Counted from the first letter of the stretch, positions 18,706 through 27,309 are shown. The stretch is DNA of 64,000 nt from Tepidamorphus gemmatus (GCF_004346195.1 NZ_SMAK01000006.1:124001-188000); one strand, 5' to 3'. Numbers and translations: made by a program. The notes: generated from the letters alone by a model not told the origin.

Positions 18706-18731
18706 GATCGTTAATGCCTATAATCACGATC
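18706..18731. promoter_or_regulatory. Dyad upstream of sulfate-binding gene (candidate operator)
   Basis: Inverted repeat GATCGT / ACGATC with 14 A/T-rich bases between (TAATGCCTATAATC), 18 bases before the sbp start in an otherwise GC-rich sequence. It could be the target of the adjacent Rrf2 regulator or another sulfur regulator. The evidence is symmetry and position only. Confidence 0.35.
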
Positions 18732-18964
18732 TATTCGGTCGGGATTGTCAATTGCAAAATGCGACACATGTCCGGAAAACCGTTCCGGCCGTTTGCAAGG
18801 ATACGCAACGCGCATTGCGCAGCGGGCGCAAACTCGGCCGGGACCGGCCGGTGGCCTGCATCGAGCCGCAGCCGCCGGTCATGTTGTACGCCACCCGTTG
18901 CGGAATCGCGGGCATTGCCATCGGCCAGGGCATGGCGACAGCGACGGCGACCCGACTTCCCGCC

Positions 18965-20209
18965 TCAGAAGGGTCGGCCAAACCGTTCCAGGATGTCCCG
19001 GTCACCGACTTGCCCGCCCTTGAGCAGCAGGAATGCCCCCTCGAGGGCATGACCCGGCATATGACCGCTGCAGACGGCGACTCCGGGCGCTGCACGTCGC
19101 ACGAAGGAGAGGCTTCTGAAGCCGAGACGCTTGACCACGGCGCTGGCGGTATCGCCGCCGGCGACGGCGATGGCGCCCACCGGGCAGCGACCCGCGATGG
19201 CTGCCGTCAGTTTGGCAAGTCGTCCCGAGAGACTGGCCGGCGGCATCCCGTAGTCATGGTCCCGCCTCAGGTGGATGAGCACGTCCCGCCCGGTGGCGAG
19301 CAGATCCGCGCAGTGCCGAACCAGCCGGTCCGCCCCCGCGTCGAGATCGCAGGGCTCGATCGGCAAACGAACATAGCTGGCCGCCGCCTCCACCTGATCG
19401 GCCGTCACGGCGGACCGGCTGCCGGCAACTGCCAGCCGCGGCCCGACGCCGGTGACGGCCCGTGAGCGGGACTGGGCGAGCCGCGGACACAACGCTTCGG
19501 CGACACTGCTGGCACCGACCACCAGCAACGGTGCGGTTGCAGCTTCCAGGGTCGTCAGAATGCGTCCTATCCTGTCCACGTCGGACGGCGACAGGGCATC
19601 GATGAGAGCGCGGCCCGCCCCGTTGCGCATCGCTGGCGGCAGCTCTTCCGTTCTGTTCAGTTCGAGGCAGTCGATCAAGGCGAGATCGTCGAGCCCCTGC
19701 AGCGCGAGATGAGCCCGAATGTCGGCTTCGCCCATCGGCGTCGTGGGATGCCGGCTCATCACCGGATGTCGGTCGATCCGGCAGACCCTGCCGTCAGCCG
19801 CCCGTGCGAAGAGCGTTCCGAAGATGCAATAGCGGCCGAGGCTAGGCTGACCGCCAACGACGACGGTGCGGCCGGTCGCGAGCAGGCGCTCGAGTGTCAG
19901 AACCGCCGCGCCGATGCTGCCGACATGCCGCGCGGAGTCGAACGTCGAACAGATCTTGTAGTGCAGGATGCGCGGCGACAGCCTTCGCAGGCCCGGTGCA
20001 AGCTCTTCGAGCCGCCGGACGATGATGTCCGGCGAAAGGGGGCGCAGGTCGGTGGCAATACCGATGACGTCGAGCCCGTCCGCTTCGGCCGGATCCGGCA
20101 CATCCAGAAACAGCCGGACCGCCGCACCTCGCTCGGCGAAGGTGGCGAGGGTGTCCGATGCGCCGGTGAAGTCGTCGCCGAGGAAAACGATCCTGGCCAA
20201 GTCAGCCAC
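18965..20209 (-). CDS. Four-carbon acid sugar kinase family protein (DUF1537, OtnK/OiaK-like)
   Basis: About 414 residues from GTG 20209, which overlaps the end of the RuBisCO-like gene by 8 bases. The N-terminal domain starts IVFLGDDFTGASD (residues 7-19), the DUF1537 substrate-domain hallmark. The C-terminal domain has AIAVAGGDTASAV, the nucleotide-binding glycine motif. Family members phosphorylate four-carbon acid sugars (erythronate, threonate), and relatives phosphorylate 3-oxo-isoapionate ahead of a RuBisCO-like decarboxylase. The coupling to a RuBisCO-like gene favours the latter kind of chemistry; substrate not determined. Confidence 0.88.
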   Translation of the reverse strand: MADLARIVFLGDDFTGASDTLATFAERGAAVRLFLDVPDPAEADGLDVIGIATDLRPLSPDIIVRRLEELAPGLRRLSPRILHYKICSTFDSARHVGSIGAAVLTLERLLATGRTVVVGGQPSLGRYCIFGTLFARAADGRVCRIDRHPVMSRHPTTPMGEADIRAHLALQGLDDLALIDCLELNRTEELPPAMRNGAGRALIDALSPSDVDRIGRILTTLEAATAPLLVVGASSVAEALCPRLAQSRSRAVTGVGPRLAVAGSRSAVTADQVEAAASYVRLPIEPCDLDAGADRLVRHCADLLATGRDVLIHLRRDHDYGMPPASLSGRLAKLTAAIAGRCPVGAIAVAGGDTASAVVKRLGFRSLSFVRRAAPGVAVCSGHMPGHALEGAFLLLKGGQVGDRDILERFGRPF

Positions 20210-21476
20210 CGAAGACGCGCAACGCCGCGGCAAGTTCTGGCCGCGTCGCGGCCGCAGCCTCGATCTCCTCCCCGCTCGCGACCGCATCCCATGCCTGGCG
20301 AAGGCTCGTCACGCCGGCGGCCGGCCCGTCGGGATGGGCGAGAATGCCGCCGCCTGCCATGAACAGGAAGTCGGCCGAGTCGGCGGCGCGCGCTGCCAGC
20401 GGCAGCGTGCCTGCCCATTGGCCGGAGGAAAAGGCGGGCATGACCGCGTCCGTCGCATCCGGCGCATCGACCGCAAGCGGCTTCAGACAACGCCGTGCCG
20501 CCTGCTCGACGTCTTCCGGCCGGTCACAGAACTTGCCGCCGATGCCATGCACATGCAGATGGTCGATGCCGGCCAGCCGGTACAGCGCCTGATAGGCATC
20601 GAAGCCGATCCCAAGCAACGGGTGGCGCGACAGGGCGCCGAAACCGTTACGGTGTCCGTGAATGGCGAGTGGCGTCGATCGGCGCAGCGACTGGATCGCC
20701 GATAGCCCGCACCAGTTGAGACTCACCATCACACAGGATCCGCCCTCGCGCTCGACCAGATCGGCATGGCGGCGCATCGCATCGGTCTCGTCGGTGACAT
20801 TGAAGGCGACCATCACATTACGGCCGGTGCGGTCGCGATGGGCGCGCACCCGCGCCATGACGGCGGGAACGCGCTCGGCGAGCGGCGCATGGTCGGGGTT
20901 GGCGCAGACCTCGTCGTCCTTGATGAAGTCGACGCCTGCCCTGCACAGGAGATCGACCAGATCCGCTATCTCGTCGGCCCGCAGGCCGACATTGGGCTTG
21001 ATGATCGTGCCGAACAACGGCCGGCCGAATACCCCGACGCGCTCGCGCGTGCCGCGCACGCCGACGCCGGGCAGATCGAACCGGCAGCGCACGATCTGTG
21101 GCAGACGCAGGTCGAGCAGCCGCAGTCCGGTGACCTCGCCCAGGTCGAAGAGATTACCGGCAACGGTCGCGGCAAGCGTCGGTAGGTTGGTGCCGATATT
21201 GGCGAGCGGGAAGGCGATGCGAACCCTCGCGCGCCGCCACGGACCTGCAACTCCCCTGCGATCGAGCCAGGAACTCGCAAGGCTGGGTCCGGTTGCGCTC
21301 TCGAGTTCCTCAAGCTCCAATACCTCGGCGGCAGCGCGGGCCCGCAGCGCGTCGGTTTCTCCGGCGACGCGGACAAAGGTGCCGCTCGACTGCTCGCCGG
21401 CCAAGATGTCGGCAACCCTCGCCGGATCCAGCGGAGTCTCGATGAGATAGATCGCTTCGATCGTATCGACACGCAT
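20202..21476 (-). CDS. RuBisCO-like protein (form IV), probable sugar-acid phosphate enzyme
   Basis: A 424-residue protein homologous to the RuBisCO large subunit. The metal site is intact: K186 (the residue carbamylated in RuBisCO) with D188 and E189 in GVDFIKDDE. K160 in GTIIKPNVGL matches the catalytic lysine near strand 1; the second lysine of the RuBisCO KPK motif is replaced by Asn. H273-G-H275-R276 and the loop-6 lysine K315 (GIGGK) are present, as are phosphate-site glycines (MAGGGILAHPDG). It is therefore likely an active enzyme of a sugar-acid pathway (decarboxylase, isomerase or transcarboxylase), not a CO2-fixing RuBisCO. It lies between the VOC gene and the kinase gene in one operon. 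Confidence 0.92.
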   Translation of the reverse strand: MRVDTIEAIYLIETPLDPARVADILAGEQSSGTFVRVAGETDALRARAAAEVLELEELESATGPSLASSWLDRRGVAGPWRRARVRIAFPLANIGTNLPTLAATVAGNLFDLGEVTGLRLLDLRLPQIVRCRFDLPGVGVRGTRERVGVFGRPLFGTIIKPNVGLRADEIADLVDLLCRAGVDFIKDDEVCANPDHAPLAERVPAVMARVRAHRDRTGRNVMVAFNVTDETDAMRRHADLVEREGGSCVMVSLNWCGLSAIQSLRRSTPLAIHGHRNGFGALSRHPLLGIGFDAYQALYRLAGIDHLHVHGIGGKFCDRPEDVEQAARRCLKPLAVDAPDATDAVMPAFSSGQWAGTLPLAARAADSADFLFMAGGGILAHPDGPAAGVTSLRQAWDAVASGEEIEAAAATRPELAAALRVFGG

Positions 21477-21483
21477 CGGCGCT

Positions 21484-22023
21484 TCAGAGGGTCGACAGAT
21501 CGGGAAAGGGCCGGATCGGATCGGTACCGTCCCAATCCTGCGACGCGGCCCGGATCATGTCGAACATCCGCCCTTTCGGACCGATCACCTCCGACAGTTC
21601 GATCACCGTGCCGGGATGCGCCTCGCGATCGAAATAGACGAAGCGGCCGTTTGCGCCCACCCTGCCACTCATCCTGGGGCGGAATCCCTCAGCCACCATG
21701 CGGGCCAGATCGCGATCGAAGTCTTGCGTCCAGTAGGCGACATGCTGGAGGCCACGGTTGCCCGCCTCGAGGAAGTCGCGATACATCGACGGAACGTCGT
21801 TGCGGCACTGGATCAGCTCGACCTGGATGAAGCCACTGTTGGCGAGCGCAACCGAGTTGTGAGGCTGATAGGCGACGCCGTCATAGAGGTAATCCTCGAT
21901 CGGCACCCTTGGGTTGTAGAACCATGGCCCGACACCCATTACCGCGTGCCAATGCGCCATGCCTGCCTCGATGTCGTCCACGACATAGCCGAGTTGGCGG
22001 ATTGCGCCGAGAAACCTGCTCAT
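21484..22023 (-). CDS. VOC (glyoxalase/dioxygenase fold) family protein
   Basis: A 179-residue protein with the paired beta-alpha-beta-beta-beta layout of the vicinal oxygen chelate fold. It starts IRQLGYVVDDIEAGMAHW and repeats the pattern at GLQHVAYWTQDFDRDLARM. Probable metal ligands are Q10, H94 and E142 (TVIELSE); the first position is more often His. Such enzymes are epimerases, lyases or dioxygenases acting on vicinal oxygens. It is 8 bases after dctM and 7 bases before the RuBisCO-like gene, so it is part of the same pathway. The exact reaction is unknown. Confidence 0.85.
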   Translation of the reverse strand: MSRFLGAIRQLGYVVDDIEAGMAHWHAVMGVGPWFYNPRVPIEDYLYDGVAYQPHNSVALANSGFIQVELIQCRNDVPSMYRDFLEAGNRGLQHVAYWTQDFDRDLARMVAEGFRPRMSGRVGANGRFVYFDREAHPGTVIELSEVIGPKGRMFDMIRAASQDWDGTDPIRPFPDLSTL

Positions 22024-22031
22024 GAACTGTC

Positions 22032-23309
22032 CTATTGCGCGAGGAACTGGGGTAGCCAGGTCGAGATGGCGGGAACCATCGAGACGACCAGCAGCGACAG
22101 CAGCAGCGGCATGAAGAACGGCAGGACGCCGCGGATCACCTCGTGCACCGGCATTCTGGCAACGATCGCCACCATGTAGAGACTCATCCCGACCGGTGGC
22201 GTCAGCAGGCCGATCATCAGATTGAGGACGAACACGATGCCGAGCTGGAGCGGATCGACGCCCGCGGCGTGAAGCGCCGGCGCGACGATCGGTGCGATGA
22301 TGAGAATCGCGGCGATCGATTCGAGCACCATGCCGACGACGAGCAGGAGCAGGTTGACCAGCAGCAGCAGCACCAGCGGATTGTCGGATATGCCGAGCAG
22401 CCACCTGCCGGCGATGGCTGGTACCTGGTCGAGCGTCAGGACCCAGGCGAACAGCGCCGCCGTCGCGACGATGAACAGGATGCCGGCCGTCGCCTCGGTC
22501 GTCTCGCGAAGGCAAGCCCAGACCGCGCGAACGGTAAGGGTGCGATAGACCAGGAACCCGATCACCAGCGCATAGGCGACGGTGACCCCGGCAACCTCGG
22601 TCGGACCGAAATAGCCGCTCAGCAGACCGCCGATCAGCAGGACTGGCGCTGCGAGCGCCGGCAGCGAAACGACCGCCTTGGCGGCGATGGCACGCACTGA
22701 CGGGCTGATGGTGTCGCGCGGCAGGTCGAACAGCCGCGCCATCACCGCGACCTGCGCCATCAGCAGGACCGTGATGACCAGCGCCGGCACAATCCCGGCA
22801 ATCAGCAGCTGCACCGCCGAGACATTGGTGACACTCGCGTAGATGATGATCGGTATCGACGGCGGGAATATCGGACCGATGGTGGCGGCGGCGATGGTGA
22901 TGCCGGCGCCGAACCGGCGCCTGTAGCCCTGCGCCACCATCTGGTCGATCTGGATCTTGCCGAGCGCACCGATGTCGGCGAGCGCTGCACCCGACATTCC
23001 CGAGAAGATGAGGCTGACCAGGATCGACACCTGGGCGACGGCGCCGCGGATGCGCCCGACCAGCAGCCGCACGAGATCGAAGATGTGCCCGGTCACGCCC
23101 ATCGCATTCAGAAGGCTGGCGGCGAGGATGAACAAGGGCACCGCCAGCAATGGCGTCGAATCGAGCGCATTGACGCAGCGCTGGACCAGCACATGCACCG
23201 GCAGGCCGAAGGCAACCACGGTTACGGCGGAAGCAAGTCCGAGTGCCACGGCGATCGGCGCTCCAAGGAGAAGCGCGGCGACAAAGACGGCGACAAGGAC
23301 CAGACTCAT
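22032..23309 (-). CDS. dctM: TRAP transporter large permease subunit (DctM-like)
   Basis: A 425-residue membrane protein of the DctM/SiaM family with about 12 hydrophobic helices. Conserved landmarks are IFSGMSGAALADIGALG (residues about 95-111), IGPIFPPSIPIIIYA and LNLMIGLLTPPVGMSLYMV. It drives ion-coupled uptake of a carboxylate delivered by the periplasmic DctP. Its ATG overlaps the dctQ stop by 4 bases, and it is followed by the VOC gene after 8 bases. Confidence 0.95.
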   Translation of the reverse strand: MSLVLVAVFVAALLLGAPIAVALGLASAVTVVAFGLPVHVLVQRCVNALDSTPLLAVPLFILAASLLNAMGVTGHIFDLVRLLVGRIRGAVAQVSILVSLIFSGMSGAALADIGALGKIQIDQMVAQGYRRRFGAGITIAAATIGPIFPPSIPIIIYASVTNVSAVQLLIAGIVPALVITVLLMAQVAVMARLFDLPRDTISPSVRAIAAKAVVSLPALAAPVLLIGGLLSGYFGPTEVAGVTVAYALVIGFLVYRTLTVRAVWACLRETTEATAGILFIVATAALFAWVLTLDQVPAIAGRWLLGISDNPLVLLLLVNLLLLVVGMVLESIAAILIIAPIVAPALHAAGVDPLQLGIVFVLNLMIGLLTPPVGMSLYMVAIVARMPVHEVIRGVLPFFMPLLLSLLVVSMVPAISTWLPQFLAQ

Positions 23310-23830
23310 GGCACCGGGCTGCCGTTACCATCCGGAAGGCGGCCGGCGACGATCGCCCGGATCCGGGCCACAGCGACAAGGGCCAGCAGGGCGAGGCCGA
23401 CTAGCGCGGGCGCATAGAACACCCAGTTGGGAATCCCCAGTGTCGGCGTCGCGAACTTCCATGCCCGGCCGAGAAAGGCATGGAGCGACCAGAGCCCCAG
23501 GCAGGCGAAGGCGAGCACGGTCAGTTCGATCACCAGCGCGACCGGCCGCCGCAGCCGCCCCCGCAGCACCAGCGATGCGAGGTCCATCGCGACGTGCTGG
23601 CCGCGCAACGCCAGCAGCGGCACGCACAGGAAGACGATTGCCACGCCGCAGAAGCGCGCGAGCTCGTCGGCCCAGGGCATTCCCGTATTGAACAGGTTGC
23701 GGCCGGCAACCTGAGCTGCGATCAGGACGCAGATCAGCGCGAGCAGCAGCGAAGCCAGGCTGCGGCAGGCGACGGCAGCAATCTGCAGCAGCCGGCCACC
23801 CGCCGGAACCGAGACCCCGCCCTGCATCAC
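23306..23830 (-). CDS. dctQ: TRAP transporter small permease subunit (DctQ-like)
   Basis: A 174-residue protein with four hydrophobic helices and the DctQ hallmark NLFNTGMPWADELARFC, with the conserved Trp-Ala-Asp-Glu, near residues 49-62. It bridges the large subunit in the membrane. Located 25 bases after dctP and overlapping dctM. Confidence 0.94.
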   Translation of the reverse strand: MMQGGVSVPAGGRLLQIAAVACRSLASLLLALICVLIAAQVAGRNLFNTGMPWADELARFCGVAIVFLCVPLLALRGQHVAMDLASLVLRGRLRRPVALVIELTVLAFACLGLWSLHAFLGRAWKFATPTLGIPNWVFYAPALVGLALLALVAVARIRAIVAGRLPDGNGSPVP

Positions 23831-23855
23831 CGCAGCCTCCCTAGCCGTTCGGGGC

Positions 23856-24875
23856 TCAGCTGATCGCCCGAATCTTGTCGTAGAGCGATCCGAACTTCTC
23901 GCCGAAGCGCTGGTCCACCAGCTTCGATACCGAGGCCCGGAAGGCCTCGAGATCGAGCCCGTCCTCGGGACCGATCACCGTCATTCCGAGCTTGCGCAGC
24001 TCCTCGGTCTCGCGTTCCTCGTTGTCCTGGATGGCCCTTGTGGCGCGCTCGCGGATCTCCTGAGCGGCGGTTTCGACAGCCACCTTCTGGGCGGGCGTGA
24101 GGGCCTGCCAGGCATCCTCGTTCATCACGACGACTTCCGCATTCGACATGTGCCCGGTCAGCATCAGATGCGACTGGACCTCGTAGAGCTTGACATTGAG
24201 GATGACATTCACCGGGTTTTCCTGCCCGGCGACGATGCCGGTGGCAAGCGCCGTCGGCACCTCGGACCAGTCCACAGGCACGGGCGCGGCCCCCATGCCC
24301 TCGACGGCGGTCTGGTAGATGGGGAACGGCACGGCGCGGATCTTCACCCCGGCAAGATCGGCGGGCGAATAGACGGCCTTGTTCGCTGTCAGGTTCCGGC
24401 GGCCGAAATAGTGCGCATAGATGACGCGGACATTCGCCGCCTCGATCAGCCCCCTGTTCAGCTCCTGCATGACCGGCGAGTTGACGTCCATCACCTTCAT
24501 GAGGTGATCGACATCACGATAGAGATAGGGCGTGTCGAGGGCGCCGAACGGCTCGTACAGAGAGCCGATCCCGCCGGCGGTATTGTGCGAGAAGGCGATG
24601 GTGCCAAGCGAGACCGCCTCGGCCAGCTCCTGAAGCTTCCCCAGCTGGGATGACGGGAAGACCTGCACCTGGATGTCGCCGCCCGAATGCCTGTTGACGG
24701 CTTCCGCGAACCAGTCGGCCTGGGCGCCGGCGACACTGGCCGGCTCGTTGTTGTGCCCGTAGCGCAGCGTCAGCGATTGCGCCGATGCCCGATACGGCGA
24801 CAGGACGAATGCTCCGGCGCCCAGCCCGAGCCCCAAGGCACCGCGCCGCGTGATCGATTGCAGTTGCTTGGCCAT
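23856..24875 (-). CDS. dctP: TRAP transporter solute-binding protein (DctP-like) with twin-arginine signal
   Basis: A 339-residue periplasmic protein. The N-terminus has SITRRGALGLGLGAGAF followed by an ASAQ cleavage site, a plausible Tat signal. The mature protein begins LRYGHNNEPASVAGAQADWFAE. The family arginine that clamps a carboxylate lies in GVKIRAVPFPIYQ, and the VPVDWSEVPTAL segment forms the ligand pocket wall. First gene of the TRAP-VOC-RLP-kinase operon, with a 123-base divergent gap to the lacI-type gene. The ligand is expected to be a sugar acid. Confidence 0.94.
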   Translation of the reverse strand: MAKQLQSITRRGALGLGLGAGAFVLSPYRASAQSLTLRYGHNNEPASVAGAQADWFAEAVNRHSGGDIQVQVFPSSQLGKLQELAEAVSLGTIAFSHNTAGGIGSLYEPFGALDTPYLYRDVDHLMKVMDVNSPVMQELNRGLIEAANVRVIYAHYFGRRNLTANKAVYSPADLAGVKIRAVPFPIYQTAVEGMGAAPVPVDWSEVPTALATGIVAGQENPVNVILNVKLYEVQSHLMLTGHMSNAEVVVMNEDAWQALTPAQKVAVETAAQEIRERATRAIQDNEERETEELRKLGMTVIGPEDGLDLEAFRASVSKLVDQRFGEKFGSLYDKIRAIS

Positions 24876-24936
24876 GCGAACCTCCCGTGATGTCTTTTGA
24901 TGGGTGGCGTCCGTGTATCGCGCCCATTTATCGGCC

Positions 24937-24973
24937 TTGACAGAAGGTTAGGTGGCGTGATCCTTCAGGTCAA
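24937..24973. promoter_or_regulatory. Inverted repeat in dctP/lacI intergenic region (candidate LacI operator)
   Basis: TTGACAGAAGG at 24937-24947 and CCTTCAGGTCAA at 24962-24973 are reverse complements except for a one-base indel and one substitution, with 14 bases between. The dyad lies midway between the divergent starts of dctP (24875) and the LacI-family gene (24999). The left arm includes a TTGACA that could also be a -35 element for the plus strand. Confidence 0.5.
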
Positions 24974-24998
24974 AGAATAGTTTCTGAGGTGTTTTGAG

Positions 24999-26054
24999 GT
25001 GCATCCGAGACCCTCGACCCTTCCCTCCATGGCCGACGTGGCGCAATTGGCCGGAGTCTCGCTGGCCACGGTCGATCGCGTGCTCAACCGGCGCAAGGGC
25101 GTGAGGGCGCGCACGGTCGACCGGGTTCTCAAGGCCGCGGTGGAGCTCGGCTACCTGGATCGCGAGGAGTGCAGGAAGCTGTCCGGCCCGCGTTTGCCCA
25201 ATATCGCGTTCCTGTTGCCCAAGGGCACGAACCCCTATCTCAGGCTTCTCGGCGAGAAGGTCCGCGCCACCGCCGCGACAGGCTCCCGCGACGACTCGCC
25301 GGTCCGCTGCTTCTTCATCGAGAGCTTCGACGCCGGGGCGCTCGCCTCGGCGCTGCACCACCATGCCCGTTGGGCGGATGGCATTGCCTTCATGGCGATC
25401 GACCACCCTCTGGTGCGTGAAGCGGTCGAGGAGGTCGGCGCCGGCGGGACGCGCCTGGTCACCATCGTGTCGGACCTGCCCCATTCGGCCCGCGAGGCCT
25501 ATATCGGGCTTGATAACCAGGCGGCCGGGCGAACGGCCGCCTACCTCCTGGCGCGCTTCTGCCATGTGCGGGAGGGCAGCGTGGCCGTGGTGGCAGGCAG
25601 CCGCAGCTACCGGGCCCATTCCGAGCGCGAGATGGGATTCCACAGCCTGCTCGACGAGGCGCATCCGGGCCTGCGTGTCGTTGGCATGCGCGAGGGCCAC
25701 GACGACCGAAACGAGAATTACCTGCATACGCTGTCATTGCTCGACCAGAACCCCGATCTGGTCGGCATCTACAATGTCGGCGGCTCCTCCGATGGCATCG
25801 GCAGGGCGCTGCGCGAACGTCAGAAGGCCGGCAAGGTGGTGTTCATCGGCCATGGAATGACCAGGGACACGCGGCGCCTACTGATCGACGGCATAATGGA
25901 CGCGGTCATCAACTCCGATCCCGACCAGATCATCGCGCTCACGCTGGCGCGGTTCAGACGACCACCGCATTCGCGGACGCATGGCGACGGGCACAGCGTC
26001 CCGCTGAGCATGGAGATCATCTTCCGCGAGAACATACCGGCGCAGATCAGGTAG
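24999..26054 (+). CDS. LacI-family transcriptional regulator
   Basis: A 351-residue regulator: helix-turn-helix and hinge at about residues 11-60 (MADVAQLAGVSLATVDRVL, then RARTVDRVLKAAVELGY), then a periplasmic-binding-protein-like effector domain that resembles sugar-responsive members (SDLPHSAREAYIGLDNQAAG, YNVGGSSDGIGRAL). GTG at 24999 has GAGG nine bases upstream; ATG at 25029 would still keep the HTH but has no ribosome-binding site. Divergent from the TRAP/RuBisCO-like operon, which it most likely represses until the sugar acid or its derivative binds. Confidence 0.93.
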   Translation: MHPRPSTLPSMADVAQLAGVSLATVDRVLNRRKGVRARTVDRVLKAAVELGYLDREECRKLSGPRLPNIAFLLPKGTNPYLRLLGEKVRATAATGSRDDSPVRCFFIESFDAGALASALHHHARWADGIAFMAIDHPLVREAVEEVGAGGTRLVTIVSDLPHSAREAYIGLDNQAAGRTAAYLLARFCHVREGSVAVVAGSRSYRAHSEREMGFHSLLDEAHPGLRVVGMREGHDDRNENYLHTLSLLDQNPDLVGIYNVGGSSDGIGRALRERQKAGKVVFIGHGMTRDTRRLLIDGIMDAVINSDPDQIIALTLARFRRPPHSRTHGDGHSVPLSMEIIFRENIPAQIR

Positions 26055-26173
26055 CGGCCCCTGCGAGCAAGCGGCCTTGCGCCCTGTCGTCAATGACAGA
26101 ACGCCGCCTGGGTGTTACCCATGCGCCCGGAAAGAACCGTCACCCATGTCCCCGGGTCGTACCCTCTGCAGGA

Positions 26174-26247
26174 TGGCTGGGGCGCCAGGATTCGAACCTG
26201 GGATCACGGGACCAAAACCCGTTGCCTTACCGCTTGGCCACGCCCCA
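26174..26247 (-). tRNA. tRNA-Gln (anticodon TTG)
   Basis: The minus strand folds as a full tRNA. The acceptor TGGGGCG (from 26247) pairs with CGCCCCA, the anticodon loop TTTTGGT carries TTG, the T-loop is GGTTCGAATCC, the discriminator is G and CCA is encoded. About 74 bases including CCA. Confidence 0.95.
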
Positions 26248-26279
26248 ATGCACGCCGGATGTGCCGGTGAGGGTGCGTT

Positions 26280-26309
26280 CCTATATCGTCGGCCGGGGGC
26301 TGGCGGCAA
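26280..26309 (-). promoter_or_regulatory. Candidate sigma-70-type promoter of tRNA-Gln
   Basis: On the minus strand TTGCCG (26309-26304), 18 bases, then TATAGG (26285-26280). It would give a short leader of roughly 26 bases before the tRNA 5' end at 26247. Each hexamer matches four of six consensus bases. Confidence 0.5.
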
Positions 26310-26397
26310 GCGGTGGCCGGAAGAAATGCGCTCCAGGCCTTGCAACCTGCCGCGCGGCGGCCTAGGGCTCGGCCCGCCAGATGCAGATGTCCCAACG

Positions 26398-27309
26398 ATG
26401 AGTGACGATATTCCCTTCAATCGCGACTTCGACCCCAGGCCCGGCGCGGTTCAGGAGGTGGCGGCAGGAGTGCGCCGCATCCTGGCGCCCAATCCATCGC
26501 CCTTCACCTTCCGCGGCACCAACACCTATCTGGTGGGTCACGGCGAGGTGGCGGTGATCGACCCGGGACCCGATGATCCGGACCATCTTGCCGCGATCGA
26601 GCGGGCGGTCGCAGGTGAGCGGGTGACGGCTGTCATCGTGACCCACACCCATCGCGACCACTCGCCGCTCGCCGGTCCGCTGGCATCGGCCCACGGCGCC
26701 ACGACCTACGGCTTCGGCCCGCACCGGCCCGCACGCCAGCCGCTGCCCGGCGAGGAGGCGCGGCTCGATGCCTCCAACGACAGCGCATTCCGGCCAGATG
26801 TTGCGCTGGCGGACGGCGCCGGCATCGAGGGCGAAGGCTGGCAGCTGACCGCAGTACACACGCCGGGCCACACTTCGAACCACATCTCGCTTGCGCTCGA
26901 CGGAACCGGGCTCTTGTTCAGCGGCGACCATGTCATGGGCTGGTCCACCACCATCGTCGCGCCCCCGGACGGCCGCATGGCCGATTTCATGGCCTCGCTC
27001 GACCGACTGGCCGATCGCGACGAGACCCTGTACCTGCCGGGCCACGGCGCTCCGATCCCGGATCCACGCCGTTTCGTCCGGCTGCTCGCCCTGCACCGTC
27101 GCCAGCGCGAGGCGTCGATCCTGAAGCGCCTGGAGGAAGGCGACCGGCGCATCCCCGAGATCGTCGCGGCAATCTACAAGGGGCTCGACCCACGCCTGAC
27201 GAGCGCGGCCGGCCTGTCGGTTCTTGCCCATATCGAGGATCTGATGGAGCGCGGCGCCGTGGTCGCGGCGGATGGCTGCGGGCTGTCGGCGGTCTACCGC
27301 CCCGCGTGA
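26398..27309 (+). CDS. MBL-fold metallo-hydrolase (LACTB2/glyoxalase II-like)
   Basis: A 303-residue metallo-beta-lactamase-fold hydrolase. Metal ligands are H83-T-H85-R-D87-H88, H154 (VHTPGHTSNH) and D177 (FSGDH); a C-terminal winged segment (YKGLDPRLTSAAGLSVLAHIEDL) is typical of the LACTB2-like group. These enzymes hydrolyse thioesters or nucleic-acid-type substrates; the exact substrate is unknown. ATG 26398 starts MSDDIPFNRDFDPRPG, a conserved beginning in related proteins; upstream codons run into the tRNA. It ends facing the peroxiredoxin gene with a hairpin around its stop. Confidence 0.92.
   Translation: MSDDIPFNRDFDPRPGAVQEVAAGVRRILAPNPSPFTFRGTNTYLVGHGEVAVIDPGPDDPDHLAAIERAVAGERVTAVIVTHTHRDHSPLAGPLASAHGATTYGFGPHRPARQPLPGEEARLDASNDSAFRPDVALADGAGIEGEGWQLTAVHTPGHTSNHISLALDGTGLLFSGDHVMGWSTTIVAPPDGRMADFMASLDRLADRDETLYLPGHGAPIPDPRRFVRLLALHRRQREASILKRLEEGDRRIPEIVAAIYKGLDPRLTSAAGLSVLAHIEDLMERGAVVAADGCGLSAVYRPA

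Noticed and set aside
20202-21476. A true CO2-fixing RuBisCO large subunit
   Set aside because: Second lysine of the KPK motif replaced, no small subunit, phosphoribulokinase or carboxysome genes nearby; the kinase and TRAP context points to a RuBisCO-like enzyme.
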